The notes: generated by a model from the letters alone, not told the origin. Numbered from the stretch's first letter, positions 24,074-34,322 are shown. The stretch: 64,000 nt of DNA from Hypericum androsaemum (GCA_963995505.1 OZ023196.1:9979106-10043105), one strand, 5' to 3'. Translations and numbers: made by a program.

Positions 24074-24895
24074 GAGACCGGATTGAGTAGGGATTAAATA
24101 AAATTTATCCCAAGGTGGAGACTAAATTTTGGCCTAATTTTGGCCGTCAGATTCGATTATAAAAGAATATATTTAAATCTGATGGTCAATAATCTATGAG
24201 GTGATAATAGTTTGCATGTGAAGTTATATTGGTTTGCACGTGTGGTAATATTGATTGGTTTGTATGTGAAGTGATATTAGTTTGTATGTGTTCGGGCAGA
24301 TCTTCTGCAACTTCATGTTCGGTCAGTCCGGGGCTGGGAAAAACTGGCTAAGGGCCATTACACCGAGGGCGCCGAGCTTCGTGTTCGGTCAGTCCCCTAA
24401 GGTTTTCGACACTGTCATGGAGCCCTACAATGCCGCGCTCTCCGTCCACCAGTTCGTGGAGAACATTGACGAGTGTATGGTCCTCGACAATGAGGCCCTC
24501 TACGACATCTGCACGTAGTCCAGCACTTCCTCTTCCAATTAATTGGATGTTATTTAGTGATTGATTGGATATTGTTACTGTTTAGTTAATTAGGTGTTCT
24601 TGATATTTTTTAGTGTATTTTTGGTATTCTTGAGTGTGTTTTTGGTATTCTTGAGTGTGTTCTAAGTGTTCTTGATGTTTTAGAGGTTGAAGAAGGTGAG
24701 TTTTTCCCTTTTTTTGACTAAGGGACAATTTCGTCCTTTCATGTACCTTTTTGCTGGAGAAATTTTCTGGTACTAGAGCTAGGGACTAAAAAGAGCTATT
24801 ATTTCAAACTAAAAAAACTGAGAAAAGTTATTGAAAACAGTAAGGACAAAAAAGAGGGTTTGCTGAAACATTGGGGACCTTAGGATAATTATCCC
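24074..24895 (+). mobile_element. Mutator-like (Pack-MULE-type) fragment carrying a beta-tubulin piece
   Basis: This block exists only in unit B. Its right end reads, outside in, GGGATAATTATCCTAAGGTCCCC. That matches the tip style of the two MULEs at 27619 and 31887 (GGG-AAATTA-...-GTCCC). A possible left tip, GGGATTAAATAAAATTTATCCC, starts at 24090 but is diverged, and no 9-base target duplication is left. Next to the block 148 bases of the target are gone, so the left end was probably deleted together with target DNA. Confidence 0.55.
24285..24518 (+). pseudogene. Scrambled beta-tubulin gene fragment
   Basis: The reading gives [13 protein letters not shown] (tubulin GTP-binding GQSGAGNNWA region) and [12 protein letters not shown] codons. 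It then jumps to [20 protein letters not shown] and [19 protein letters not shown], a block normally some 60 residues further on. At the junction (24376-24398) the words GTGTTCGGTCAGTCC repeat those at 24318-24333, as if a template switch copied the first motif again. GC-rich codons contrast with the AT-rich surroundings. Stop TAG at 24516. A captured exon pair, not functional tubulin. Confidence 0.88.
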
Positions 24896-24920
24896 TAGTA
24901 TTTATGTTCATCAATAAAAT

Positions 24921-26271
24921 GATGAACATGGGCGGATATTGGCACGTTATATCCCTCCGCGTAAATCATGTATTGTCTGGCGTGCGAGTCATGAGCGAGT
25001 GCCAACTCTGGATTTGCTGCAGCAGAGGGGGTTTGTCGGACCGTCTATCTGTATGTTGTGCCATGTGGTTGAGGATATGATTGATCATATCCCTTGCAGA
25101 GTGCAGTCTTGGCAGTGTGGGAAAGAATATTTTCTATTTTTTACATACATTTTGTAGGTGGTGCGAGTTTTGCAGAGGTGTGTGTGTCAGTTATGCAGCA
25201 AAGCTTCAGCCAGCAGGTTCTAGCCCTCTGGAAGCAGATCTTCATTACGACTACCTGAACAATATGGGGAGAACAAAATGCCAGGATATTTGAGGGCTAA
25301 GCACCAACTGCTTCTCAGTAGTGGCACGCATTCGGGCACTAGTGGCGGAGGCGGGGTGACTTGATATTGGTGTTATACCTAAACGGAGGACAATTTGATG
25401 CATTTAGGCTCTTTGGACATCTCAAAGAGGCCAAGGTGCGCACCGCTGATCCAGGAGGTTTGTTGGTTTTGCCCATTTTGAAATTCGTGGGGTTTTAGTG
25501 TAGTGATGTTTTGTACAGGAGCTTGGTATATACGTTGAGCTGGTCACTTCAGTAACTGCAGTGGAAGTCGTTGTTGATCGGGGGTGGTTTTGGCTATAGA
25601 TAGAAACCGATTTGACTTTTTTTTTTCGATCTTTCAAGAAAAGTGGCACGTAGTACCATGGTGGTATCAGAACATGTGGCTGCGAGTACAAGAGATGATG
25701 TTGCGAATGGAATTCCAGATTTCACACATCTACAGGGAGGGCAATGCTACTGGAGATGCTTTATCAAAGCTACGAGGAACCAGTTGGTGGCGCGATGCAC
25801 CTAATTGTATTTTACGCCATTTGGGCGGGATATGTCTCTCATCCGTTTTTCTATTTTTCATAGGACCTGCGGTATTAACGAAGTTTTTGTGCTCCAAGCC
25901 CTATAGCTAATTTTTTCTACTGGATTTTATATTAGCAGAATATTTTACAGAGGCCCGTGGCTTTAACCTCACACGGCCTGGTCTGAGAGAGTGGTTTGGA
26001 CATCCATCTTGGATGTTCAGATCCGTAGGTGTAGATCACTTAAAAGGTGGGATTTAAGTTTGCTCTCGGCTACCCCTATGTGGGACTGCAGGAGTATGGG
26101 CGTTCCATCTCGGGTTTTTGGTGATGATTTGGGATGGATTTTAGGATACTCTTGACTGTCCATTTGTAGATTAGCTTCAGTTCGGGTGTCCCTTCTGGGA
26201 TTTTGCTGTTCCTTAACTTTTTGAATTTTCTTTTCCTTTGTTTAATGTAATTCGGTATTTATTCAAAAAAA
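24921..26271 (+). mobile_element. 5'-truncated LINE (zf-RVT / RNase H end), copy B
   Basis: Same insertion as copy A within unit B, with perfect 17-base target duplications at 24904-24920 and 26272-26288. The zinc-binding part is clearer here (PPRKSCIVWRASHERVPTLD, then ICMLCHVVEDMIDHIPC, 24951-25105). The RNase H C-terminus reads HIYREGNATGDALSKL near 25728-25775. This is a typical plant L1-type ORF2 end. Stops and frameshifts throughout. Confidence 0.87.
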
Positions 26272-26624
26272 ATGTTCATCAATAAAATATGTTCAAATTT
26301 TATTGGAAATTTTAGCATTTACATTAACAAAAATCTTTCTTTAACCACTTTTAATCTCACAAAATATTTAAAATCATTTTTTTCAAAAAAAAGTATATTT
26401 TGATTAGTTGGATTTGGATTGACCTATTCAAATGGGTAAATCGACCTCTCCAATCGTCTTCCAAATTTTGGTATAAAAATAAACTGCCATCAATACCAAA
26501 TTGTGATCCGACCACCGATTAGACCATGTTTTTTAAACATAGCCAACACTTGGTCTATTGCTAATTTCCCTGGAGTTTCTTCTAGAAATGTACCAAGTGT
26601 CCAACTTAAATTTCATGTCAAAAG

Positions 26625-26846
26625 ATGTACTATAATTTTACCATCACCAAATTCCAGTCGCCCACTAATACTAATTATGTGAAAGGCCGTGATCTCAACT
26701 ACAGAGGGAAACTGGTCTCTTATGGTTGCTCACTCCCTTGCATCGATATGTATGAATGGGAAAGAGATAAATTCGCCTGGATGTACCACTTAAAAGAGGG
26801 AATTTATCTGAGACACGTTTCTATATACCTTTGTACAAATCCTTGA
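26625..26846 (+). other. Open frame of 73 codons in the tail of unit B, possible gene fragment
   Basis: The reading (…KGRDLNYRGKLVSYG…EWERDKFAWMYHLKEGIYLRH…) has a protein-like composition, resembling fragments of plant F-box-associated regions, but I cannot assign it. Its 5' half is missing in unit A, which keeps only the last 35 codons. That shows A lost about 240 bases or B gained them. Confidence 0.3.
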
Positions 26847-26977
26847 CTTGACTTGGGAGCTTATAAGATCCGTCAATAAAATCATATTATTATCTTCTCC
26901 GGTGATTTTATGCTGTTTTTTTATAGAACAGTTATATTATTGATAAGAGTTAAGTATTGTCCACATTTTTCCAATAA

Positions 26978-27609
26978 AATCTTTTACATTCATTAGACTT
27001 GAAATTAAAAATTCTCTAAATACTAAATAGGATACTCTTAAGACAACAATCATGTGTCAATCTTCCAAAACCAATCTATAATAATACCCGAAACACATGG
27101 CAAAAGGTAGGTACTGATTTATGTTGTGATCCTGAACCAAGTATCAAACTCTGAAACGTGTATTTATAAAAAATAGTACACAAAATAAATTTTAAAAAAC
27201 GTAGTTAGCAAGATATGGACAATTCAAGGGTATTAATATTATATGCTAATATTTACTAAATGATAATAACTAATTTATTATTCATTAAAGCCATCTTTGT
27301 AAATAGAAATGGGATTTGCGAAAATTCACTACCTAATAAGATGCTATGACATGCATTAATTTCATAGCGAAAGGTTTAAAGTGGATCGTTAATTACATTC
27401 ATATTTCGTGTATACATACGTGGTTTTCGGATAATTATATTTATTTTACTGTTCAATTAACCATTGTAGATATCTATAACTTTTAGAAGTTATTCTAAAA
27501 AAAACTTTTAGAAGTTCGAAATCAATCACAAGTACATTCATGTGGCGTTCATACGAGATTTTCGGGTAGACTTTTTATCATTGTTCATCAACTATTGTAA
27601 AATAATGTA
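26978..27609. other. AT-rich spacer, nothing recognised
   Basis: Between the segmental duplication and the first MULE; no ORF or repeat partner noted. Confidence 0.5.
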
Positions 27610-27842
27610 TTATTTTTACGTAAATTATTCTCAAGAATCTTAGGGTTTGGTATATTCGCCTCTCCCACCCTGCATTTTTGAAATAGGTTAAAATCTTCTT
27701 GCAGTTTGGCGAAATTATACTCTAGGATCCCTGAAGCTGGAATTAGAATTTTTCTCTGGGGAAGAGCTATGTGAAAAGAAAAAAATACCGCCTCTTAAAA
27801 AGAAAAAAACTCTCTCCTCACCTTTTTCTTTGCCCTCTCTCC

Positions 27843-27974
27843 GGCAAGGAACAGAAGATGTGAGACTGGAGGCGACAAATTCGCAAAACTTGAAGTCAAC
27901 CCCGATAATCTCCGCGAGGACAACGAGCTTCCGCCCGACCTGCTGGAGGTTGTCTGTTGCATGGAGATCGTCCC
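27843..27974 (-). pseudogene. DELLA/GRAS gene fragment, continuation beyond the gypsy insert
   Basis: The minus strand reads DNLQQVGRKLVVLAEIIGVDF and KFCEFVASSL, which matches the stretch after the VHIID motif in DELLA proteins (…[28 protein letters not shown]). It belongs to the same captured fragment as 31001-31398; the gypsy element lies exactly between them. It ends at the left inverted repeat of the MULE. Confidence 0.8.
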
Positions 27975-28580
27975 TGACCTAGGAGGAGGTCGTACGAGCA
28001 AGAAATTTGGTCTGGGCAAAGAGACGAGATCGCCGGAGGCAGGGGATGAGATTTGGGAATTATGGAATTTGACCCCAATTCAAAGATCACTATTCCAACA
28101 GCTCAAAACACTGTTCCAACGGCTAGTACGGACTCCAACGGATTTGCTAAGGTGGTGCACGCAGAATGGGGTGTCGTGGCAGAGCTGTTAGGCAACGTGG
28201 GCCAGTAAGAGACAAAGCTATCAGACAAGATTGACGGGCTTTTATGCTAGAGTACTTATTTGCATTTTTAATTAAAGGCTGAGGACTGTATTTTTTTTTT
28301 AGCCCTAAATTTATTTCCTTTTCGATGCTCGTACTTCTTATCCTTTTGCACCTGGGGTCCTGAATATTTGCTGATGTAAGTGGTCCCAGATATGCTATTG
28401 AGTTAGCAGACAATGTCCCCTAGTGATGCCCTGTCATCTTAGGTTTGTTGGTGACTATATATATGAAAGGAGACAGAAAAGAAAGGCACACTTTGTGCAC
28501 AAAAATCCTAGTTAATCTTCTTTTCTTTTTGTTGCAAAAAAAAGAAGCAAAAATACTAAGAACACCCTTTTTACCTTGGA
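27975..28580 (+). repeat. 5' LTR of the chromovirus-like element
   Basis: Matches 30371-31000 from GGAGGAGGTCGTACGA (27982) to TTTTTACCTTG. The first few bases differ from the 3' LTR. A TATATATA box near 28457-28466 precedes a GAAAGGAGACAG start region. Confidence 0.8.
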
Positions 28581-28583
28581 TCA

Positions 28584-28599
28584 TATAGTATCAGAGCTA
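28584..28599 (+). other. Primer binding site, initiator tRNA-Met type
   Basis: ATAGTATCAGAGCTACC follows the 5' LTR by three bases; the usual plant site is TGGTATCAGAGC. Confidence 0.65.
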
Positions 28600-28632
28600 C
28601 CCTTCCTTGGCTAGCTAGGTACCAGTGCTGAA

Positions 28633-28983
28633 ATGAAGAACGACGAACTAATTGAGCTCTTCAAAAGTGTTGTTGTAGAGCTCAAAAGATCCGTGGAAGA
28701 AAGGATCGTAGAGATGAAAGACGATATGCCCTTGTTTCGTCAGAGCTTTGATGATATTGAGTCTCAGATGGTGGGTTTACACGTTGAGAGCCAGAGCTTA
28801 GCGCAGAAGGGAGCCGCTGATGCTAATGCTGGTGCGAAGACCATAAGATCTGTAGTTGCTGAGACCTCTGCTGCTAGATCTGATGTTGTTGGAGGCAGAT
28901 CATCCAGATCTGGAGTTGGTGATGCTGTGGAACCCTTACGTGGCAAGAAGAGCTGGCAAATGAAGTACAGCTCAGTTGTCTGA
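28633..28983 (+). pseudogene. gag N-terminus fused by deletion to the pre-integrase linker
   Basis: ATG at 28633 opens a frame (MKNDELIELFKSVVVELKRS…) with the coiled-coil character of a chromovirus gag start. Near 28930-28950 the text changes to the linker before the integrase zinc finger (ELANEVQLS… in another frame). So gag, protease, RT and RNase H have been removed by one deletion of roughly 3 kb compared with a full element. Confidence 0.65.
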
Positions 28984-29081
28984 GAGACCCTTCCACCAGA
29001 GAGCTGATAACTAAGCTACAAAGTAGAGAGGAGAAGCAATGCACCTATGTACTGGTTAAGGGAAGACTATTAAGAAGAGGG

Positions 29082-30350
29082 ATGATTGTAGTGGGAGCAG
29101 ACCCTGCTCTAAGAACTAAGTTGATCATATTATACCATTCCAACCCGCAAGCTGGGCATTCGGGTGTCAATGCGACTTCCAAAAGGCTCCAGTCAATATT
29201 CTACTGGAAGAACATGGAGAAGGAAATCAAGAATTTGGTGCGGGCTTGTAAAGTTTGTCAGAGATGCAGGTACGATCCTACTGTATCACCAGGCTTGCTC
29301 CAGCCTTTCCCTATCCCTGACAGACCTTGGCAGGTTATCTCAATGGACTTTTTTGAGGGGCTTCTAAAATCCAGATGGTGGACAACCATCTTTGTGATGG
29401 TAGACAAGCTCACTAAATACATGCACTTCATGTCCTTGACACATCCACTCTCAGCTGCAATGGTTGCGGAGAAGTTTATGGATCAAGTGTGCAAATTCCA
29501 TGGGCTTCTCGAGGGAATCATCAGTGACAAAGATCCATTTTTTTAGCCACTTCTGGCAAAGCTTGTTCAAACACCAAGGAGTGGAGCTCAAGCTGTCACC
29601 CGCTTACCACCCTCTGACTGATGGGCAAACTGAGATCGTTAACAGGTGCTTGGAGATGTACCTGACGTGCATAACTTTTGAGAAGCCCAAGGACTAGAGC
29701 AACTGGTTATCTTTGACTGAGTAGTGGTACAACTCCACATATCACACCTCCAATAGGACTACTCCATTCAAGGCCATTTATGGCACCCACCACTGCTCCA
29801 TTTGCCTTATTTTGCAGGTAATTCGCCCCTCGAGGCCGTTGACAGGAGCTTGGTGGCCAGAGAGGAGAACCTTAAGCTGCCTAAGAGAGGATGACCCAGC
29901 AAGCAAATAAGAAGAGTAGTGCGAGGGAGTTCTCTATTGGTGACCACGTTTTTCTTAAGTTGCAACCCTACAAGCAACATACATTGCAGAGTAGCCAGTA
30001 CCACAAGCTACTCCCTAAGTATTACGACCCTTTGAAGGTAGTCGACAGGGTTGGCAAGGTGGCCAATACGCTGGAGTTACCCACTTCAGTGAAGATTCAC
30101 CCCACCTTCCATGTTTCCCAACTGAAGAAGTGCATGGGAAGGCATGTTAAGGTTAGTACTGATATCCCTTCTGAGCTGATTTTTGACAAGGAACCTGAAT
30201 CTATCCTTGACAGGCACATGGTGAAGAGGCAAAATTGAGCTGCTACCCAAGTCCTCGTGCACTGGCAAGACACCTCCAATCAGAAAGACTCGTGGGAGTT
30301 TTACTCTGACCTCAAAGAGTGTTTCCCTTCGAGTTCCTTGTGGGTAAGAA
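29082..30350 (+). pseudogene. gypsy integrase (zinc finger, core, C-terminus)
   Basis: The zinc finger is at about 29132-29275 (HSNPQAGHSGVNAT, CKVCQRCR). The core has DRPWQVISMDFFEGL (first Asp, near 29345), ISDKDPFF near 29520 and the Glu-bearing LTDGQTEIVNRCLEMYL at about 29612-29660. The C-terminus reads GDHVFLKLQPYKQHTL and HPTFHVSQLKKC (about 30100-30135), then SWEFYSDLKECFP-type text. One extra T at 29540 shifts the frame, and stops at 29696 and 30236 break it. Integrase inserts cDNA; this copy is inactive. Confidence 0.88.
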
Positions 30351-30370
30351 ATTCAAGTTGGGAGGATTAT

Positions 30371-31000
30371 TGTATGGAGGAGGTCGTACGACCAAGGAAT
30401 TTGCTCTGGACGAAGAGATGAGGTCATCGGAGGAAGGGGATGAGATTTGGAAATTAGGGATTTTGACCCCCCATTCAAAGGTCACTATTCCAACAACTAG
30501 TACGGACTTCAACAGATTTGCTGAGATGGCACACTCGGGATGGGCTGACATGGCAGAGCCGTTAGCCAACGCGGGCCAGTAAGAGACAAAGCTATGGGCC
30601 AAGACTGACGAGCTTTTGGGCCAGAGTACTTATTTATGATTTTAATTATAGGCTAAGGACTGAATTGTAGTTTCCAGCCCCATATTTATTTCCTTTTCGA
30701 TGCTCTCACTTCTTATCCTTTTGCACATGGGCCCCCGATTATTTACTGATGTAAGTGGTCCCATATATGCTCTTGAGTTAGCAGACAATGTCCCCTAGTG
30801 ACGGCCTGTCATCCTAGATTTGTTGGTGGCTATATATGGAAGGAGACAGAAAAGAAAGGCACACTTTGTGCACGAAAATACTTGTTGATCTTCTCTTTTT
30901 TTGTTGCAAAAAGAAGAAGCACAAACCCTAAGAACTCCCTCTTTTTGAGCTGTCTTAGGTCGGTCCTCCTCGAGTTACTCCGGGAGGTTTTTACCTTGCA
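30371..31000 (+). repeat. 3' LTR of the chromovirus-like element
   Basis: Starts TGTATGGAGGAGG after the purine stretch TTGGGAGGATTAT and ends TTACCTTGCA. TATATA near 30829-30836. Confidence 0.8.
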
Positions 31001-31398
31001 TCAGAGTCACGGCCGTCGGGCTAGTGCGGCCACTACTTCCCTTGCTTAAGCCCAAAATCGATGACTTGTACGCGCATAGTGGAGGTGAAGGCCTCGAGAA
31101 TGGCTTGGTTTGCGGTGAAGTGGACAAACTTGAGGTACGGACCCGACTCATAGAAGTGGGTCTCGAGCCCGTCCGTGTATGACCCGCTTAGGGAGGGTAC
31201 ACCTTGTAGATCCGCCTCGCAAGAGCCTCTGCGAAGTAGGAACCTTCCTCGTCGTAATTTTGGGTTGAGCTGCAGCGAGTGAGGTCGTCCCGCTGCATCG
31301 CCTTCCTCTGCGCACGCGAGGAGCTTTTGAACCAGGCACACCCTGCCTCCTGCGTGTCCACCAGCATCTTCTATTCCTCGTTGGTGCGTCTTGGACAT
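31001..31398 (-). pseudogene. DELLA/GRAS gene fragment, first part
   Basis: On the minus strand the frame reads [14 protein letters not shown] (leucine heptad region I, normally LVHALLACAEAV), then [25 protein letters not shown] and [11 protein letters not shown], which is the VHIID-type motif of GRAS proteins. The order and wording are those of DELLA growth repressors, which block gibberellin responses in the nucleus. The middle is frameshifted and GC-rich. The N-terminal DELLA motif is absent. The fragment stops at the gypsy 3' LTR and resumes at 27974. Confidence 0.85.
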
Positions 31399-31668
31399 CT
31401 TTTATTCCTCGCCGAAGAGAGCGCAGACAGAAAGGGGGAGGAGTGAGAAAGGGAGAGAAGAGAGAGTGTTTTCTTCTTTTTAAGTGTGGGTATTTTTGTC
31501 TTTTCACATAGTACTTCGCCGGAGAAAAATTATGATTCCGGCTTGAGGAGTCCAGAGTATAATTTTGCCAAACTGCAAGAAAGTATTAATCTATTTCGAA
31601 AATATAGGCGTGTGAGAGATGAATATGCCAAACTCTAGGGTCCTCAAAATAATTTACCCTTATTTTTA

Positions 31669-31877
31669 TCAATAAATTTCTTACTTCGTAAAAATCCTAC
31701 ATGTATGTACTACCTATCCTCTTTTCGAATTTCTATAATGTGTATTCGGCTTGAGTGGTTCTTATCAAAACAAAATATACGGTTGAATGGTGTCGAGAAA
31801 AAGTACTATTCATTTCTTTAGTTAGTGTCTGAATACTACATATACCAACCAAAAAAAACTTTTGTATCCGATACCAA
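31669..31877. other. Spacer between two MULEs
   Basis: 209 bases, AT-rich; nothing else recognised. Confidence 0.6.
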
Positions 31878-31886
31878 TTATATCTT

Positions 31887-32286
31887 GGGCAAATTACCCT
31901 CACGTCCCTGTATTTTGGTCACCCTCCCCCTAGGGTCCCTGAATTTTGGAAAATAATTTTCTCGTCCCTAAGTTTTGATGATAATAGACTCTCGGGTCCC
32001 TGGAGCCAGAATATTCTATATTCTCCAGCGAACTCCCACTTGAAATGACCAAAATGCCCCTCTCACTTACAAAACAAAAAAATCCTTTCTCCTTCCTACC
32101 TTCAACTCCTCCTTCCTACCTTCAATCAACACCATCTTCGACAAAATCAAAACTAAAAAACAAATCTAATTTTTTTTAATGAGAATCATTTTCTTCTCCT
32201 CTCAAACATTTTTAATGAGAATCATTTTCCTACATTCAACCACTTCATCTATTTCTATTACAGAGATATTTTCTTCTCCTTTCAAA

Positions 32287-32325
<39 letters not shown>

Positions 32326-33086
32326 TCTCTCAATCTAAAAAATCAGCTCTCACCGGACAACCTTAAACTGACGACGCAGACATGGGCCTCACCCTCCTTG
32401 CCGGCAACCCGATGTGCTCCTGGACGCCGACACGATGTGCTCCTGGACGACGACGTCGTTGACAATTTTTGATGCCGATGGGAGGAGCATGGGGAGAGTG
32501 ACGACAATATGCTCCTGGATGACGACATCGTGGATGGAAAAATCCAATGCCAACACCTTCCTCCTCCAGGAACCCTCATCGGTACCCTCGTACGGAGAGG
32601 GAAGAGGAACCATCATCGGCTTAGGGCGGTTGACCACCGGGCTAGGGACAAGGGGGAGGTGGCGCTGGCGAATCTTGCGGTGTCCAAGATTCAGATGGGG
32701 ATACTCCAGCAGCTCCTCGACCCGGGCCTCGTCTGCGCGGTGGTCAAGCTGGCATTCCGCTGTGTTGCGGCGGACATGGACGACCGGCCGGACTCGAAGG
32801 ATGTCGCGGAGGAGCTCAGGCAGATCATTGGTTTTGTTGATTTTTGTTTATTGAGGAAGAGGACGAATTGAGGAAGAAGATGAAGGGGAAAGAAAGATAT
32901 TTTTTTAAGTGGGAGGGCATTTTAGTCTTTTCAGGTGGGGTATCGCCGGAGAATATGGAATATTCCGACTCCAGGGACCCGAGAGTCTATTATTATCAAA
33001 ACTTAGGGTCGGAAAATCATTTTCCAAAATCCAGGGATCCTAGGAAGAGAGTGACCAAAGTACAGGAATGTGAGGGTAATTTGCCC
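31887..33086. mobile_element. Pack-MULE-like element with receptor-kinase fragment
   Basis: Exactly 1200 bases with terminal inverted repeats of about 180 bases starting GGGCAAATTACCCTCAC on both sides. The perfect 9-base target duplication TTATATCTT lies at 31878-31886 and 33087-33095. The inner section has a (CT)n tract (32292-32320) and a GC-rich captured piece ending in a kinase tail. No transposase. The tips resemble those of the 27619 element, so both belong to one family or superfamily branch. Confidence 0.95.
32630..32870 (+). pseudogene. Captured receptor-like kinase C-terminus
   Basis: In the frame open at 32509-32871 the text DKGEVALANLAVSKIQMGIL, LLDPGLVCAVVKLAFRCVAA, DMDDRPDSKDVAEELRQI is the C-terminal lobe of a plant receptor kinase. 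It covers the conserved Arg-Pro of kinase subdomain XI, and is closest in wording to the LRK10L/WAK-like group. The upstream part (32390-32580) is GC-rich with the word GCTCCTGGA(C/T)G(A/C)CGAC repeated three times and is not recognised. It reads through to 32871. No catalytic core. Confidence 0.8.
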
Positions 33087-33095
33087 TTATATCTT

Positions 33096-34322
33096 TGGTC
33101 CAACTATTACAATGCCATTGTCACGAGTAGAGAAACCCCGGAAAGCATGGGCTCCGTACTGGCAAGGTCATTTCTTAAATCTTTTCTTCACTGATCTTCT
33201 ACTCTTTGCATCCACTTCTTGTGCATTGGTCACACGTATTTGCAGAAAACAGCAAATTCTAAAGCCACAAGGTAGTGGGAAAATTTTGGAACTACCGAAT
33301 TTGATTTAGTCGGTATAATAGATATTGATATAACAACGATAGAAAATTTTATAATTCTAACACGAGAATAGTATGTGATCTCTCAATGATGGTAGTTTAG
33401 TCGCCTACCATAAATCATGACAAACATCTCACATGTCTTTATCTCTCAACTCATCGGTGTCCTAGGCCATTTAGTGTTCCCTTTTTTCAATTGACTCACC
33501 TGTATTCATAATGAAGAAGCTAAAGGAAATTCCGAACATGATGATATTTTTTTTTCCAACTGCATCTATTTTAGACATTACAAAATATGATTTTTTTTAA
33601 TTCTTTGAACCAACTTCCTTTTGGTATTATCGTTTTTTTTAATAGATATAGTGTATTATCTCACAAAAAGAAATTACATGAAAGTAGAGATCGTAAAGAT
33701 AAAATTAATTCGAATACAGAAACGATCAAGTCTGGTCAAAGGCATAATTACATGGTAACAGAATGCCCAGAATTGCAAACCATGTCATGTCGGTCTCCTC
33801 TCCACCTCACTAATCATGATCACAAGATAGCTGGATTCCCTCTGCAATTATGGTGCAATTATGCAGCATTGGAACTCTCATCTGATAGGTGTCTGCTAGT
33901 AGCCATTGGTCTCTACACATTCTCTTCTGTAATTAATCTCAGTAATTATTTGTAGTTAGATATACGAGTTATAACTATAATTACTTGTTTATATAAACGC
34001 TGTAATCCTCTGTTATGAAATAAGATTGAATCTTTTCTCACAACAAATCAGCCCCCTTTTTTCTTACTTTGATCCTGAGTTAGCTAGTCCATTTTTTTGG
34101 GGCTAACGTTGAATTTAATGTGGAGCACTCTCGTATATGTAGAAGATTGCAGGGCTAGCAAATAAGGAGTAATTTTGTAGTGAGCATACTAGGTGATAAT
34201 ATTGTAGTGGATTCTAATTTTTTTTAATAAAACCTAGAAGAGAGAGTGAATCCTGCAAAATCTACCATAAATAGAAAAAAATTGATAAACTCATGGCCAT
34301 TGACTATACCAAATTGGACTTG
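33096..34322. other. Intergenic region with a copia LTR-like scrap
   Basis: Mostly AT-rich. At 33749-33765 ACATGGTAACAGAATGCC resembles a copia PBS. At about 33950-34050 a TATA-bearing segment (TTATATAAACGCTGTAATCCTC… ending CTCACAACA) looks like the end of a copia LTR. No paired LTR, so only a remnant is suggested. Confidence 0.35.

Larger units (their letters stand above)
23799..26977 (+). repeat. Tandem segmental duplication, unit B
   Basis: Direct copy of unit A. It matches A from 23799 to about 24073, then carries a foreign 820-base block with a beta-tubulin fragment to 24895. It rejoins A at TAGTATTTATG (24896) and runs to about 26977, where CCAATAAAATCTTTTACATTCATT marks the repeat junction again. 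It also has an internal 26-base duplication (TACTTATCACGGTCC twice, 23935-23974). Confidence 0.85.
27975..31000 (+). mobile_element. Internally deleted Ty3/gypsy (chromovirus-like) element
   Basis: Direct repeats at about 27975-28580 and 30371-31000 flank a 1.8 kb interior with a Met-tRNA PBS, a gag N-terminus and integrase. Most of gag, protease, RT and RNase H are missing. The 5' LTR lacks a 42-base stretch present near the 3' LTR end (30946-30990). No 5-base target duplication is visible, and the 5' LTR start is uncertain. It is inserted in the DELLA fragment of the MULE. Confidence 0.85.
27619..31659. mobile_element. Pack-MULE-like element with DELLA fragment, split by a gypsy element
   Basis: Terminal inverted repeats of about 210 bases (27619-27840 and 31440-31659) share TAAATTATT at the tips, CTTGCAGTTTGGC, AAAATTATACTCT and CTATGTGAAAAGA. 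The 9-base direct repeat TTATTTTTA flanks it at 27610-27618 and 31660-31668, the length made by Mutator transposases. No transposase is present. The cargo on the minus strand is a DELLA/GRAS fragment. A gypsy element (27975-31000) sits in that cargo; without it the MULE would be about 1 kb. Confidence 0.88.

Noticed and set aside
24880..24899. Helitron-like 3' end (palindrome, CTAG, then T)
   Set aside because: Attractive, but the palindrome has no loop and no 5' TC end was found; unit A shows TAG belongs to the target. The MULE reading is preferred.
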